Source: Mycolicibacter icosiumassiliensis (GTDB lineage Bacteria; Actinomycetota; Actinomycetes; Mycobacteriales; Mycobacteriaceae). Taken from it: a DNA stretch of 64,000 nt. Each line of letters begins with the position of its first letter. The stretch's first letter is position 1. Under the pieces are notes generated by a model that saw nothing but the letters and a program-made list of their open reading frames with translations, made no database searches and was not told the origin of the DNA. The translations under genes and the position numbers were made by a program. The stretch lies in contig NZ_LT546170.1 of the NCBI RefSeq assembly GCF_900078685.2, positions 286,753 through 350,752 on the forward strand, read 5' to 3'. Shown piece by piece: positions 1 through 8,146 of the stretch.

Positions 1-36
1 TCCAGGCTGAACGGCTTGGTCATGTAATCGTCGGCG
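1..36 (-). other. Inverted fragment of a response-regulator receiver domain
   Basis: Read on the minus strand, bases 1-36 encode ADDYMTKPFSL, the alpha4-beta5 signature of OmpR-family receivers with the conserved Lys-Pro. The DNA-binding half of a response regulator begins immediately afterwards, but on the plus strand. In an intact gene these two parts lie on the same strand about 30-40 codons apart. The junction shares the short string TCGTCGGCG with the plus-strand sequence. This is therefore a fold-back or inversion breakpoint, or an assembly chimera at a contig end. Confidence 0.7.
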
Positions 37-317
37 ACCTGACGTTGGACGGCGCCAGCCGCCAGGTCACCCGGGGCGGCGCCGCGATCGCACTGACCAC
101 CACCGAGTTCGAGCTGCTGCGCTTTTTGATGCGCAACCAGGGGCGGGCGCTCAGCCGTGCGGAGATCTTGGACCGGGTCTGGAACTACGACTTCGCCGGC
201 CGCACCAGCATCGTCGACCTCTACATCTCCTACCTGCGCAAGAAGGTCGACGCCGACCGGGCGCCGATGATCCACACCGTGCGCGGGGTGGGATACATGT
301 GCAAGCCTGGCGAATGA
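27..317 (+). CDS. OmpR-family response regulator, C-terminal DNA-binding domain (partial)
   Basis: The coding stretch carries only the winged-helix effector domain of a two-component response regulator. Visible marks are TTTEFELLRFLM (helix 1), the recognition helix region VDLYISYLRKKVD and the C-terminal HTVRGVGYM hairpin. The phosphoacceptor receiver domain is missing because the left edge is an inverted fragment. The stop codon overlaps the ATG of the sensor kinase by four bases (ATGA), so the two are translationally coupled. The target genes cannot be read from this sequence. It resembles the TrcR/PrrA class of mycobacterial regulators, but I would not name it. Confidence 0.85.
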   Translation: MVGDLTLDGASRQVTRGGAAIALTTTEFELLRFLMRNQGRALSRAEILDRVWNYDFAGRTSIVDLYISYLRKKVDADRAPMIHTVRGVGYMCKPGE

Positions 318-1819
318 CCTCCACCCCCAAGCCGCCTCGGTGGCGTCCGCGCGGTCTACGCCGGCAGTTGGTGCTGGGGGTATCGGCCGTCGTCACCGCG
401 GTGTTCGTGGCGGTGGGCACGGTGTCAGTGCTGAGCCTGCGCACCTACGTCATCGCCACGATCGACGCCGACCTCTACGAGTCGCTGAACGCCTTCAGCC
501 ATTACTTCGCCGACTACCGCCACGTCGACAACGTGGTGGGGCCCGACGGCCAGTCGAACATCGGCACGGCCATGCTCAGTTTCAGCGATCAGACCCCGGG
601 CAACGTACTCGCGGTGCTGCGCAACGGCGTGGTGATCGGGGCAGTGGTGTTCACCAAGCGAGACCCGTATCCCGCACCCGCCGACGTGGTGGCCACCATC
701 GCCGAAAGGCACTGGACCAGTGGTCCGCCGCAGACGGTGGAGTTGGGCAGCTTGGGCGCCTATCGGGTGAGCACCCGGGTGGTCGACGACGACCTGTTGT
801 TCATCGGCGGATCGATGCACCTGGCGAACCGTGCTGTCGATCGCCGAATGGCGGCTGCCTCAGCGCTTTACACGTTGGCGCTGCTGGTGACGGCCGGGTT
901 GACCATCACCGTCGTCAGCTACGCGTTGCGGCCACTGCGTCGGGTGGCGGCGACTGCGGCGTCGGTGGCCGCGATGCCGCTGGCCGAGGGCGACGAACGC
1001 ATCACCGTCCGGGTGGCCCCCGGCGACGTCGACCCGGGCAACGAGGTGGGAATCGTGGCCGGTGCCCTGAATCGGTTGCTGGACAACGTCGACAGCGCAC
1101 TTGCCTACCGCAGTGACGCCGACCGGCGGATGCGGCAGTTCATCACCGACGCCAGCCACGAACTGCGTACACCGCTCGCGGCGATCCAGGGTTACGCCGA
1201 ACTGACGCGGCAGGACAGCGCGGCCCTGCCACCGACCACCGAGTACGCGCTGGCCCGTATCGAGTCCGAGGCTCAGCGGATGGCCTCGCTGGTGGACGAG
1301 CTGTTGTTGCTGTCGCGGCTCGGGGAAGGCCAGGACCTGCAGCTCGAAGACGTTGACCTGGCTGACCTGGTGCTCGACGCGGTCAACGACGCGGCCGCGG
1401 CCGCACCGAGTCACCACTGGATCAAAGACCTGCCCGATGCCCCGGTGTGGGTTCGCGGCGATCGCGCGCGGCTGCACCAAGTCGTCACCAACCTGTTGAA
1501 GAACGCCTGGGTGCACACGCCGCCCGGGGTGACGGTGACGACGGCCATCGGTGCGGACCACGACGGAATCGGTGGGCCGACCGCGGAGTTGACGGTGGCC
1601 AACGACGGACCCGGTATCGACGCCGATCTCCTGCCGCACCTTTTCGAGCGGTTCGTCCGGGCGGACAAGGCCCGCTCCGGCGAAGTGGGCAGCACCGGGC
1701 TGGGGTTGGCTATCGTCTCCTCGATCGTCGGCGCGCACCGCGGCTCGGTGAGTGTGGAGTCAACCGAAGGCTGGACGGTGTTTCGGGTGCGACTGCCGCT
1801 GGCGAATCCGTCGGCGTGA
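314..1819 (+). CDS. Two-component sensor histidine kinase (TrcS-like)
   Basis: This membrane sensor kinase phosphorylates the regulator encoded just upstream. The start at 314 gives a 501-residue protein and an ATGA overlap with the regulator. Domains in order: TM1 near residues 19-43, an extracytoplasmic sensor loop of about 140 residues, TM2 near 184-206, a HAMP linker, the HisKA H-box DASHELRTPL with the phosphoacceptor His near 281, then the ATPase N-box (NLLKNAW), DGPGI, LFERF and GSTGLGLAI boxes. All catalytic boxes are present. The signal is unknown. Its last 60 bases overlap, tail to tail, the end of the opposite gene. Confidence 0.9.
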   Translation: MTSTPKPPRWRPRGLRRQLVLGVSAVVTAVFVAVGTVSVLSLRTYVIATIDADLYESLNAFSHYFADYRHVDNVVGPDGQSNIGTAMLSFSDQTPGNVLAVLRNGVVIGAVVFTKRDPYPAPADVVATIAERHWTSGPPQTVELGSLGAYRVSTRVVDDDLLFIGGSMHLANRAVDRRMAAASALYTLALLVTAGLTITVVSYALRPLRRVAATAASVAAMPLAEGDERITVRVAPGDVDPGNEVGIVAGALNRLLDNVDSALAYRSDADRRMRQFITDASHELRTPLAAIQGYAELTRQDSAALPPTTEYALARIESEAQRMASLVDELLLLSRLGEGQDLQLEDVDLADLVLDAVNDAAAAAPSHHWIKDLPDAPVWVRGDRARLHQVVTNLLKNAWVHTPPGVTVTTAIGADHDGIGGPTAELTVANDGPGIDADLLPHLFERFVRADKARSGEVGSTGLGLAIVSSIVGAHRGSVSVESTEGWTVFRVRLPLANPSA

Positions 1820-3058
1820 CCAGGTGAGGTCGAAATCGACGACCAGCGCGGCCGGAACCGCCAGCGCCACCGGGGTGAACGTCGGCGAGTCCTGGTCTCC
1901 GGCGATGCCGGTGAGGACCCGGCCGCCGTAGCCGTCTTCGGTGCCGGGCACCGTGACGCGCACCCGAGCCGACATCGCCCCCGGCCTCGGACGCAGGTAG
2001 AAGGCGCCGCCCGGCTCCACCGGGCCGGTCAACGCGTTCCCGTCGGCGTCCAGCAACACCGCACCCTCGGCGCTCAGCGCGGCGGAGTCTGCAACGGACA
2101 GGCGCAGCGGCCCCACCAGACCGTCGGCCACGGTGGCCGCCGACACGTCCAACCCGGGTGTGGTGCTGCGCGCCCGTGCCGCACCGGCCAGCAGGTACCG
2201 GTAGAGGGCCACGATGCGGTCGGCGTTGCGATAGGTGCTGGTGCCGTCGAGCCAGAAATCGACGTCGCCGAGGGTGGCCCCCGCCCCGGTCACCGCCAGG
2301 CGGTAGAACCGGTGGCCCCCGACGGTGGCACCCACGCCAAGCGCCTTGCGATGAGCGCCGTCGGCCTCAATGGCCAGCCGTGACGAGGGCACCTCCCGCC
2401 AGGTACGGCCGTCGTCGGACTTGTGCAGGGTCACCGTCACCGGCTGCGCGGCGACCAGTTCCAGGGTGTAGCCGCCCAACTCAAGGGCCTCGTCGAACTC
2501 AACCGTCACCCCGTCGGCGTCGCGCCGCACCCGGGCCGGCTCGGTGCGGGCACGGGTGTCCAGCTCCAGACCGTTGGTCAACCGCCAGATCGCGGCCTGG
2601 GTGGCGGCTATCGCCTCGTGCTCGGTGATGTTGCCGTGGCCCAGCCGGTGGCCGGCCTCCCGAAGCCGACGGCTCAATTCGACGGTGGTCAGCCGCGGGA
2701 CCGAGTTGCGCAGGATCCAGTCGACCTGAACTTCGCGGGGGTCGCGGGTGCCCTGTCCGGGGCTGTGCAGGTTCGGAACCGCAGACCAGGTGTCGATCCG
2801 GTACGCCGACGGCCGAGTGGGCGCGATGCCGTGAAAGTCCAGCGAGTACGCCGCGATGCCGGGATTCAGGCGAATCAGATCGGTGCGCGCGCTCGTTCCG
2901 TCGGTGAACACGATCCTGTCGACGGTGTGCGAATAGGTGCCGCCGTGATAGCGGGTCATTCGGTCGATGTCGACGGCCGGGCGGGGTTGCACCCTGCGAC
3001 GGACGGTCACCGTGGGCTCGGTGTCGAGACGAGGAAAAACGGAGGTTGAAACGGTCAT
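1760..3058 (-). CDS. TQXA/thioester-domain family protein lacking the thioester cysteine
   Basis: The first half matches the thioester domain family of Gram-positive surface adhesins, in which a Cys and a Gln form an internal thioester. The Gln motif is clear (ATQAAIWRLTNG, about residue 150). At the usual Cys position the sequence reads AAYSLD, so Cys has become Ser and the thioester cannot form. The ATG at 3058 starts MTVSTSVF. No signal peptide, LPXTG motif or membrane segment is seen, so surface display is doubtful. The C-terminal half is beta-rich. The reading frame runs 60 bases into the kinase gene on the other strand; VDFDLTW may be the functional end. Function is unknown. Confidence 0.7.
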   Translation of the reverse strand: MTVSTSVFPRLDTEPTVTVRRRVQPRPAVDIDRMTRYHGGTYSHTVDRIVFTDGTSARTDLIRLNPGIAAYSLDFHGIAPTRPSAYRIDTWSAVPNLHSPGQGTRDPREVQVDWILRNSVPRLTTVELSRRLREAGHRLGHGNITEHEAIAATQAAIWRLTNGLELDTRARTEPARVRRDADGVTVEFDEALELGGYTLELVAAQPVTVTLHKSDDGRTWREVPSSRLAIEADGAHRKALGVGATVGGHRFYRLAVTGAGATLGDVDFWLDGTSTYRNADRIVALYRYLLAGAARARSTTPGLDVSAATVADGLVGPLRLSVADSAALSAEGAVLLDADGNALTGPVEPGGAFYLRPRPGAMSARVRVTVPGTEDGYGGRVLTGIAGDQDSPTFTPVALAVPAALVVDFDLTWSRRRIRQRQSHPKHRPAFG

Positions 3059-3212
3059 GCCGAGTCGACTTTCTGGTCTGAAGCGCGCACGGCAGCACCT
3101 CGCCAAGCAAAGGGGGCGGGCTGCGACGCTAAGGAATCAGGGCGTCAGAGAATCAACAACAACAACACGCGGCAAGGCAGCACAAAGCGTGCGGCTGTGG
3201 CAGCGTGATGTT

Positions 3213-3240
3213 CGACATGCACATACCCTACGACATGCAC
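3213..3240. promoter_or_regulatory. Direct repeats CGACATGCAC upstream of the encapsulin operon
   Basis: Two exact copies of CGACATGCAC lie at 3213-3222 and 3231-3240, 18 bp start to start, about 105 bp before the encapsulin start codon. Same-face repeats with this spacing are typical of activator or repressor half-sites. The 240-bp intergenic region otherwise holds an AAC triplet run near 3152-3166 and no gene. The binding protein is unknown. Confidence 0.35.
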
Positions 3241-3346
3241 CGCAGCGGCGCGAACTGCGAGGGATTCAATTCGCCCTGAGCGCAACTGGTGGGCAAACCC
3301 GGACGATAGTCCATGATTGGCGCCGGCACTCATCAGGAGGAAAGTA

Positions 3347-4165
3347 ATGACGTCCGCTCAGAACGAATCTCAGGCGCTCGGAGACCTCGCCGCACGGCAA
3401 CTCGCGAATGCGACCAAGACTGTCCCGCAGCTGGCCACCATCACGCCGCGCTGGCTGCTGCACCTGTTGAACTGGGTCCCGGTCGAAGCCGGTATCTACC
3501 GGGTCAACCGGGTGGTCAACCCCGGCCAGGTCGCCATCGCGGCTGAGCAGGGCGCCGGTTCAGAGGAGCCGCTGCCGCAGACGTTCGTGGACTACGAGAC
3601 CAGTCCGCGGGAGTACACCCTGCGGTCGATCTCGACACTGCTTGATGTGCACACCCGGGTCTCCGACCTGTACTCCAGCCCGCACGACCAGGTCGCACAG
3701 CAGCTGCGCCTGACCATCGAGACCATCAAGGAACGCCAGGAGTTCGAGCTGGTCAACAACCCGGAGTACGGCCTGTTGGCGCAGGTCACCCCGGAGGTGG
3801 CCGCCTTCGGCCGTGAAGCCACCCGCCGCGGCGTGCCGCCGGTGGTGGTGAACCTGTTCGGCGCCCAGTTCATCACCTGGCGCGGCATCCCGATCGTGCC
3901 CAGCGACAAGGTTCCGGTGGAGGACTCCAAGACCAAGATCCTGCTGGTGCGCACCGGCGAGGAGCGCCAAGGCGTCGTCGGGTTGTTCCAGCCCGGCCTG
4001 GTCGGCGAGCAGGCGCCGGGCCTGTCGGTGCGGTTCACCGGCATCAACCGGTCGGCGATCGCGTCCTACCTGGTCACGCTGTACAACTCGTTGGCCGTGC
4101 TCACCGACGATGCGCTCGCTGTGCTCGACGATGTCTCGGTGGACCGTTTCCATGAGTACAAGTGA
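3347..4165 (+). CDS. Family 2A encapsulin shell protein (35-kDa antigen / MMP-I type), internally deleted
   Basis: This is a HK97-fold protein that assembles into a proteinaceous nanocompartment. In this family (SrpI of cyanobacteria, major membrane protein I of M. leprae) the cargo is a cysteine desulfurase, which is the next gene here. The start at 3347 follows a strong AGGAGG site. Family marks are TIKERQEFELVNNPEYGLL, NLFGAQFITWRGIP, and the C-terminal LVTLYNSLAVLTDDALAVLDDV. The product is 272 residues; by recollection the M. leprae protein is about 307. The missing part lies between LLAQVTPE and VAAFGREATRRG (residues 143-153), where family members carry a TPDDLDALI...PSFFLTHP segment. 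The deletion of about 105 bp is in frame. Whether such a shell can assemble is unknown. Confidence 0.88.
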   Translation: MTSAQNESQALGDLAARQLANATKTVPQLATITPRWLLHLLNWVPVEAGIYRVNRVVNPGQVAIAAEQGAGSEEPLPQTFVDYETSPREYTLRSISTLLDVHTRVSDLYSSPHDQVAQQLRLTIETIKERQEFELVNNPEYGLLAQVTPEVAAFGREATRRGVPPVVVNLFGAQFITWRGIPIVPSDKVPVEDSKTKILLVRTGEERQGVVGLFQPGLVGEQAPGLSVRFTGINRSAIASYLVTLYNSLAVLTDDALAVLDDVSVDRFHEYK

Positions 4166-5780
4166 TCCGGGGCCGGTAAACCTGCCGTTCAGCGCCGCTG
4201 AGCTGGAGGTTTTGGCTAACCAGCTGTATGCCGCCCGGCCCGGACCGGATTCCCCGCCGCAGACCACCGCGGTGGCACCGCGCGGCGGTGCGCCCGACCC
4301 GTCCGGGCTGCTGCCGCCGGGGGTAGCCGACCTGTCGGCGTTCGCGGTGCCGAGCGGGATCGTGCCGACCGTGCCCGGGGTGCTGGCCGGTTCCCCGGCC
4401 GGGGCTGTCCCGGTTGCCCCGCGTGGGTCGGCCCCCGGCTGGCCGGGCGGCGCCCCCACGGTTCCGCAGCTGGATTGGCACGACGCCCCCGCGCCGGCGG
4501 TGGGCGGCGACGAGGCGAACTACGCCTTCTTGTCCCATCGGGTGCCGGCGGCCGACCCGGCTCCGACGGTGCCGGACTCGTATGAGGTTTTCGACGTCAA
4601 CGCGGTGCGCGCTGACTTTCCGATCCTGCGCGAGACCGTCAACGGCAAGCCGTTGATCTGGTTCGACAATGCCGCCACTACGCAGAAGCCGCAGGCCGTG
4701 ATCGACCGACTGTCGTACTTCTACGCCCACGAGAACTCCAACATCCACCGGGCCGCACACGAACTCGCGGCCCGCGCCACCGATGCCTATGAGGACGCCC
4801 GCGACACCGTGCGGCGGTTCCTGGGGGCACCGCGCAGCGAGGACATCGTCATCAACCTGGTTGCGTACGCTTGGGGCGGCAAGCATCTGGGGCCCGGCGA
4901 CGAGATCGTCATCACCCATCTGGAGCACCACGCGAATATCGTTCCGTGGCAATTGATCGCGAAGAAGACCGGTGCGATTCTGCGGGTGGCACCGGTGGAC
5001 AACGCCGGCAATCTGCTGCTGGGCGAGTTCGAGGACCTGTTGAGTCCGCGGACCAAACTGGTTGCGGCCACCCATGTCTCCAACGCACTGGGCACCGTTA
5101 CCCCGGTGCACGACATCGTCGAACTCGGACACCGCTACGGCGCGCGGGTGCTGATCGACGGGGCACAGTCGATCCCGCACATTCCCATCGACGTGCAATC
5201 GCTGGGCGCGGACTTCTTCGCGTTCTCCGGACACAAGATCTTCGGTCCCACCGGGATCGGAGCGCTCTACGGCACCGCCGAGGCGCTGGCCGAGACGCCA
5301 CCGTGGCAGGGTGGAGGCAACATGATTGCCGACGTCACCCTGGAACGCTCGCTCTATCAAGAACCGCCCAACAAGTTCGAGGCGGGCACCGGAAACATCG
5401 CCGACGCGGTCGGCCTGGGCGAAGCCCTGCGCTATGTCGAGCGCGTGGGCATCGAACGCATCGCCGCCTACGAACACGCCCTGCTGGAGTACGCCACACC
5501 ACGCCTGGCCGAGATCCCCGGGGTGCGGATCGTCGGCACCGCTGACGAGAAGGCCAGTGTGTTGTCGTTCGTGCTGGCCGGCCACGACCCGGTAGAAGTG
5601 GGCAAGGCGCTCAACTCCGAGGGCATCGCGGTGCGCGCCGGTCACCACTGCGCGCAACCGATCCTGCGCCGCTACGGCCTGGAGGCCACCGTGCGACCGT
5701 CGTTCGCGTTCTACAACACTTTCGAAGAGATCGACGTCTTCATCAAGGCCGTACGGCGCATCGCCGAAGGGAGCGCATAG
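4152..5780 (+). CDS. SufS-like cysteine desulfurase, encapsulin cargo, with missing RGTTEA loop
   Basis: This PLP enzyme takes sulfur from L-cysteine as an active-site persulfide and leaves alanine. Residues 1-150 are a Pro/Ala/Gly-rich, probably disordered extension that in this family targets the enzyme into the encapsulin. The catalytic domain follows from about 155 (NAVRADFPILRE). The PLP Lys is K362 (SGHKIFGPTG) and the active Cys is C500 (RAGHHCAQP). Family members read DIVFVRGTTEAINLV; here it reads DIVINLV, so eight residues, including the loop at the PLP phosphate, are absent at the 4850/4851 junction. The start overlaps the shell gene by 14 bp, indicating coupled translation. If the deletion is real, the enzyme is probably inactive. 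Confidence 0.9.
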   Translation: MSTSDPGPVNLPFSAAELEVLANQLYAARPGPDSPPQTTAVAPRGGAPDPSGLLPPGVADLSAFAVPSGIVPTVPGVLAGSPAGAVPVAPRGSAPGWPGGAPTVPQLDWHDAPAPAVGGDEANYAFLSHRVPAADPAPTVPDSYEVFDVNAVRADFPILRETVNGKPLIWFDNAATTQKPQAVIDRLSYFYAHENSNIHRAAHELAARATDAYEDARDTVRRFLGAPRSEDIVINLVAYAWGGKHLGPGDEIVITHLEHHANIVPWQLIAKKTGAILRVAPVDNAGNLLLGEFEDLLSPRTKLVAATHVSNALGTVTPVHDIVELGHRYGARVLIDGAQSIPHIPIDVQSLGADFFAFSGHKIFGPTGIGALYGTAEALAETPPWQGGGNMIADVTLERSLYQEPPNKFEAGTGNIADAVGLGEALRYVERVGIERIAAYEHALLEYATPRLAEIPGVRIVGTADEKASVLSFVLAGHDPVEVGKALNSEGIAVRAGHHCAQPILRRYGLEATVRPSFAFYNTFEEIDVFIKAVRRIAEGSA

Positions 5781-6716
5781 GTGGGCAGGATCTACGACAA
5801 CGTCACCGAGCTGATCGGTCATACCCCGCTGGTGCGACTCAACCGGCTGACCGAAGGCTTGGGCGCCCAGGTGGTGGCCAAACTCGAGTTCTACAACCCC
5901 GCCAACAGCGTCAAGGACCGGATCGGTGTCGCGATCATCGACGCCGCCGAGAAATCCGGCCAGCTGCGCCCCGGCGGCACCATCGTCGAGGCCACCAGCG
6001 GTAACACCGGCATCGCCCTGGCCATGGTCGGCGCCGCCCGCGGCTACAAGGTAATCCTGACCATGCCGGACACCATGTCCACCGAGCGCCGGGTGATGCT
6101 GCGCGCCTACGGCGCCGAGATCGTGCTGACTCCCGGCTCCGAGGGCATGGCCGGCGCGGTGGCCAAGGCGAAACAGATCGTCGCCGACACCCACAACGCT
6201 TTGTCCGCAGACCAATTCGCCAACCCGGCCAACCCGGCCATCCACGAACGGACGACCGGCGAAGAGATCTGGAAGGACACCGGCGGCGCCGTCGACCTCT
6301 TCGTCGCCGGGATCGGCACCGGCGGCACGCTGACCGGCGTCTCGCACACCCTGCGGGCCCACAAGCCCGAAGTCCAGATCGTCGGCGTGGAACCCAAGGA
6401 CTCCGCGATCCTGCACGGCGCCGACCCCGGTCCGCACAAGATCCAGGGCCTGGGAGCCAACTTCGTCCCCGAAGTGCTCGACCGCGACTGTTACGACGAG
6501 ATCATCGACGCGCAGTTCGACGACGCCATCCGAGTGGCACGTGCGCTGGGCACCGAGGAGGGGATCCTCGGCGGAATCTCGGCCGGTGCCAACGTGTGGG
6601 CCGCCCTTGAGCTCGCCAAGCGCCCGGAGAACGCCGGGAAGCTGATCGTGGTGGTGGTTCCCGACTTCGGCGAGCGCTACATCTCGACGCCGCTGTTCGA
6701 ACACATTCGCCAGTGA
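5781..6716 (+). CDS. cysK: Cysteine synthase A (O-acetylserine sulfhydrylase)
   Basis: It makes L-cysteine from O-acetyl-L-serine and sulfide. At 311 residues it has the normal family length. The PLP lysine lies in NSVKDRIGVA (about residue 44), the substrate loop is TSGNTG and the phosphate-binding glycines are GTGGT. It starts with GTG directly after the desulfurase stop, without a spacer, and overlaps cysE by four bases, so it belongs to the encapsulin operon. With CysE it would provide cysteine for the desulfurase. No residue is missing here, unlike in the two genes before it. Confidence 0.95.
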   Translation: MGRIYDNVTELIGHTPLVRLNRLTEGLGAQVVAKLEFYNPANSVKDRIGVAIIDAAEKSGQLRPGGTIVEATSGNTGIALAMVGAARGYKVILTMPDTMSTERRVMLRAYGAEIVLTPGSEGMAGAVAKAKQIVADTHNALSADQFANPANPAIHERTTGEEIWKDTGGAVDLFVAGIGTGGTLTGVSHTLRAHKPEVQIVGVEPKDSAILHGADPGPHKIQGLGANFVPEVLDRDCYDEIIDAQFDDAIRVARALGTEEGILGGISAGANVWAALELAKRPENAGKLIVVVVPDFGERYISTPLFEHIRQ

Positions 6717-7309
6717 TCGCCCTCATGAGCGTGTGGACGGCGCTGCGCGAGGACCTGCGCAACGCGCGCGACCATGACCCGGCCGCGCGCGGCGACTTCG
6801 AGAACGCGCTGGTCTATTCCGGCCTGCACGCGATCTGGTCGCATCGCCTTGCGCACCGGCTGTGGGCCAGACCGGCACTGCGCGGGGTAGCCCGAATCTT
6901 GGCTCAGGCCACCCGGTTCGCCACCGGTATCGAAATCCATCCGGGCGCGATCATCGGGCGGCGGTTCTTCATCGACCACGGCATGGGCGTGGTGATCGGT
7001 GAGACCGCCGAGATCGGCGATGACGTCATGGTCTACCACGGTGTCACCCTCGGCGGGCGCTCGCTGAGTCACGGCAAGCGTCACCCGACCATCGGCAACG
7101 GTGTCACGGTGGGCGCCGGCGCGAAGGTCCTCGGCCCGATCACCATTGGCGACGGCAGCGCGATCGGCGCCAATGCCGTTGTCACCCAGGATGTTCCGGC
7201 GGATTGCATCGCCACCGGAATTCCCGCTGCGGTGCGACACCGCACCGAGAAGCAGCGCGAGCCGCTGGTGGACCCGACCAGTTACATCGACCCGGCGATG
7301 TACATCTGA
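6713..7309 (+). CDS. cysE: Serine O-acetyltransferase
   Basis: It acetylates L-serine with acetyl-CoA, the committed step of cysteine synthesis, and normally forms a complex with CysK through its C-terminal tail. The N-terminal helices (DFENALVYSGLHAIWSHR) are followed by the left-handed beta-helix of hexapeptide repeats, with the catalytic region GIEIHPGAIIGRRFFIDHG and YHGVTLGG. It is 198 residues from GTG 6713, or 194 from ATG 6725. The C-terminus ends in YIDPAMYI, whose final Ile suits docking into the CysK active site. It is the last gene of the operon and converges on the next gene with a 6-bp gap. Confidence 0.93.
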   Translation: MIALMSVWTALREDLRNARDHDPAARGDFENALVYSGLHAIWSHRLAHRLWARPALRGVARILAQATRFATGIEIHPGAIIGRRFFIDHGMGVVIGETAEIGDDVMVYHGVTLGGRSLSHGKRHPTIGNGVTVGAGAKVLGPITIGDGSAIGANAVVTQDVPADCIATGIPAAVRHRTEKQREPLVDPTSYIDPAMYI

Positions 7310-7315
7310 GGCCTG

Positions 7316-8104
7316 TCAGGGCATGGGTTCGGCGGCGATCACGTAGTCGTGGCCGTGTCTGAGGCCACCTTCGCGGGCGAGGATGAGCATCGCTCGAATC
7401 CGCAGTTCTTCGACATACTGGAGCATCCCGCTGCCGAGTGCCGCGGACCCGAAGCGTTGAAGTCGCCCGCGGCACATCTCGAGCTGGCGGTTGATATGCC
7501 GCGTGCCGTAGCGAATCGGGAACCGCCGGCTCTCCACGATCTGGAACCCAGCTCGTTCGAGCTGCCGCAGCATCCATTCAAGGGGATATTCCCGGTAGGG
7601 CCGTTCACCGGCCAGCAGTAGACACGCATCGCGGACCCGACCGATTTCCCAAATGATGCGGCCGCTTTCGGTGGTGGGCTGGTACTGAACATAGGGTTCG
7701 AGCCCGGTGACATAGAGTCGGCCGTGTTCGGCGACCAAGGGGCGCAGCCTTTCGAACACTCGGTCCTGCCAGTACGGGGCAAAGCCCTCGATTGCGCCGA
7801 CGAGATAGTCGACCAGCACGGTGTCGAATGTTTCGCCGGCGAGCAGGCTGTCATCGATCCAGTTGCCGACCAGCAGCCGGTCTTGTGGCCGAATTCCGTC
7901 GCCCAGCGCCGCACGGGTCTCGTCGGCCATGCTGGGTGCGGCGGTGATCGCCGTCCAACGATCGGTCGGCAGCGCCTGGATCCATTGCAGGGATTTCACC
8001 CCAGCGCCGGAATCCAACATGGCACCCCATTCTCGATCGCCGTGCAGGGTCTCCACGTGACGAAAGAGTGCTGAGACGGTGGGTTTGGCGTTGTTGGGCA
8101 ACAA
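7316..8104 (-). CDS. Orphan class I SAM-dependent methyltransferase-like protein
   Basis: The 262-residue protein has a Rossmann methyltransferase layout: motif I is LDSGAGVKSL (about residue 31), an acidic VLVDYLVGAIEGFAPYW stretch follows, then RLYVTGLEPY as strand 5. A long C-terminal part (RPYREYPLEWMLRQLERAGF, then FPIRYGTRHINRQL) is probably the substrate region. The in-frame stop just upstream limits the start to TTG 8104 or a GTG 16 codons on. It stands alone. About 50 bp upstream is a Zur-like box, which would tie it to zinc supply. The substrate is unknown, and a nicotianamine-synthase-like role is only a guess. Confidence 0.7.
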   Translation of the reverse strand: MLPNNAKPTVSALFRHVETLHGDREWGAMLDSGAGVKSLQWIQALPTDRWTAITAAPSMADETRAALGDGIRPQDRLLVGNWIDDSLLAGETFDTVLVDYLVGAIEGFAPYWQDRVFERLRPLVAEHGRLYVTGLEPYVQYQPTTESGRIIWEIGRVRDACLLLAGERPYREYPLEWMLRQLERAGFQIVESRRFPIRYGTRHINRQLEMCRGRLQRFGSAALGSGMLQYVEELRIRAMLILAREGGLRHGHDYVIAAEPMP

Positions 8105-8146
8105 GATTGCTCACTTCATCGGCGCGGTCTGGTGCGACTAGACTAG

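Noticed and set aside
3152..3166. AAC triplet run before the encapsulin operon
   Set aside because: Five repeats only, no coding frame; too short to call a functional repeat.
4101..6704. Very long open frame on the minus strand opposite the desulfurase and cysK genes
   Set aside because: It is the antisense shadow of GC-rich codons in two well-supported genes; the translation is low-complexity, with no domain and no start signal.
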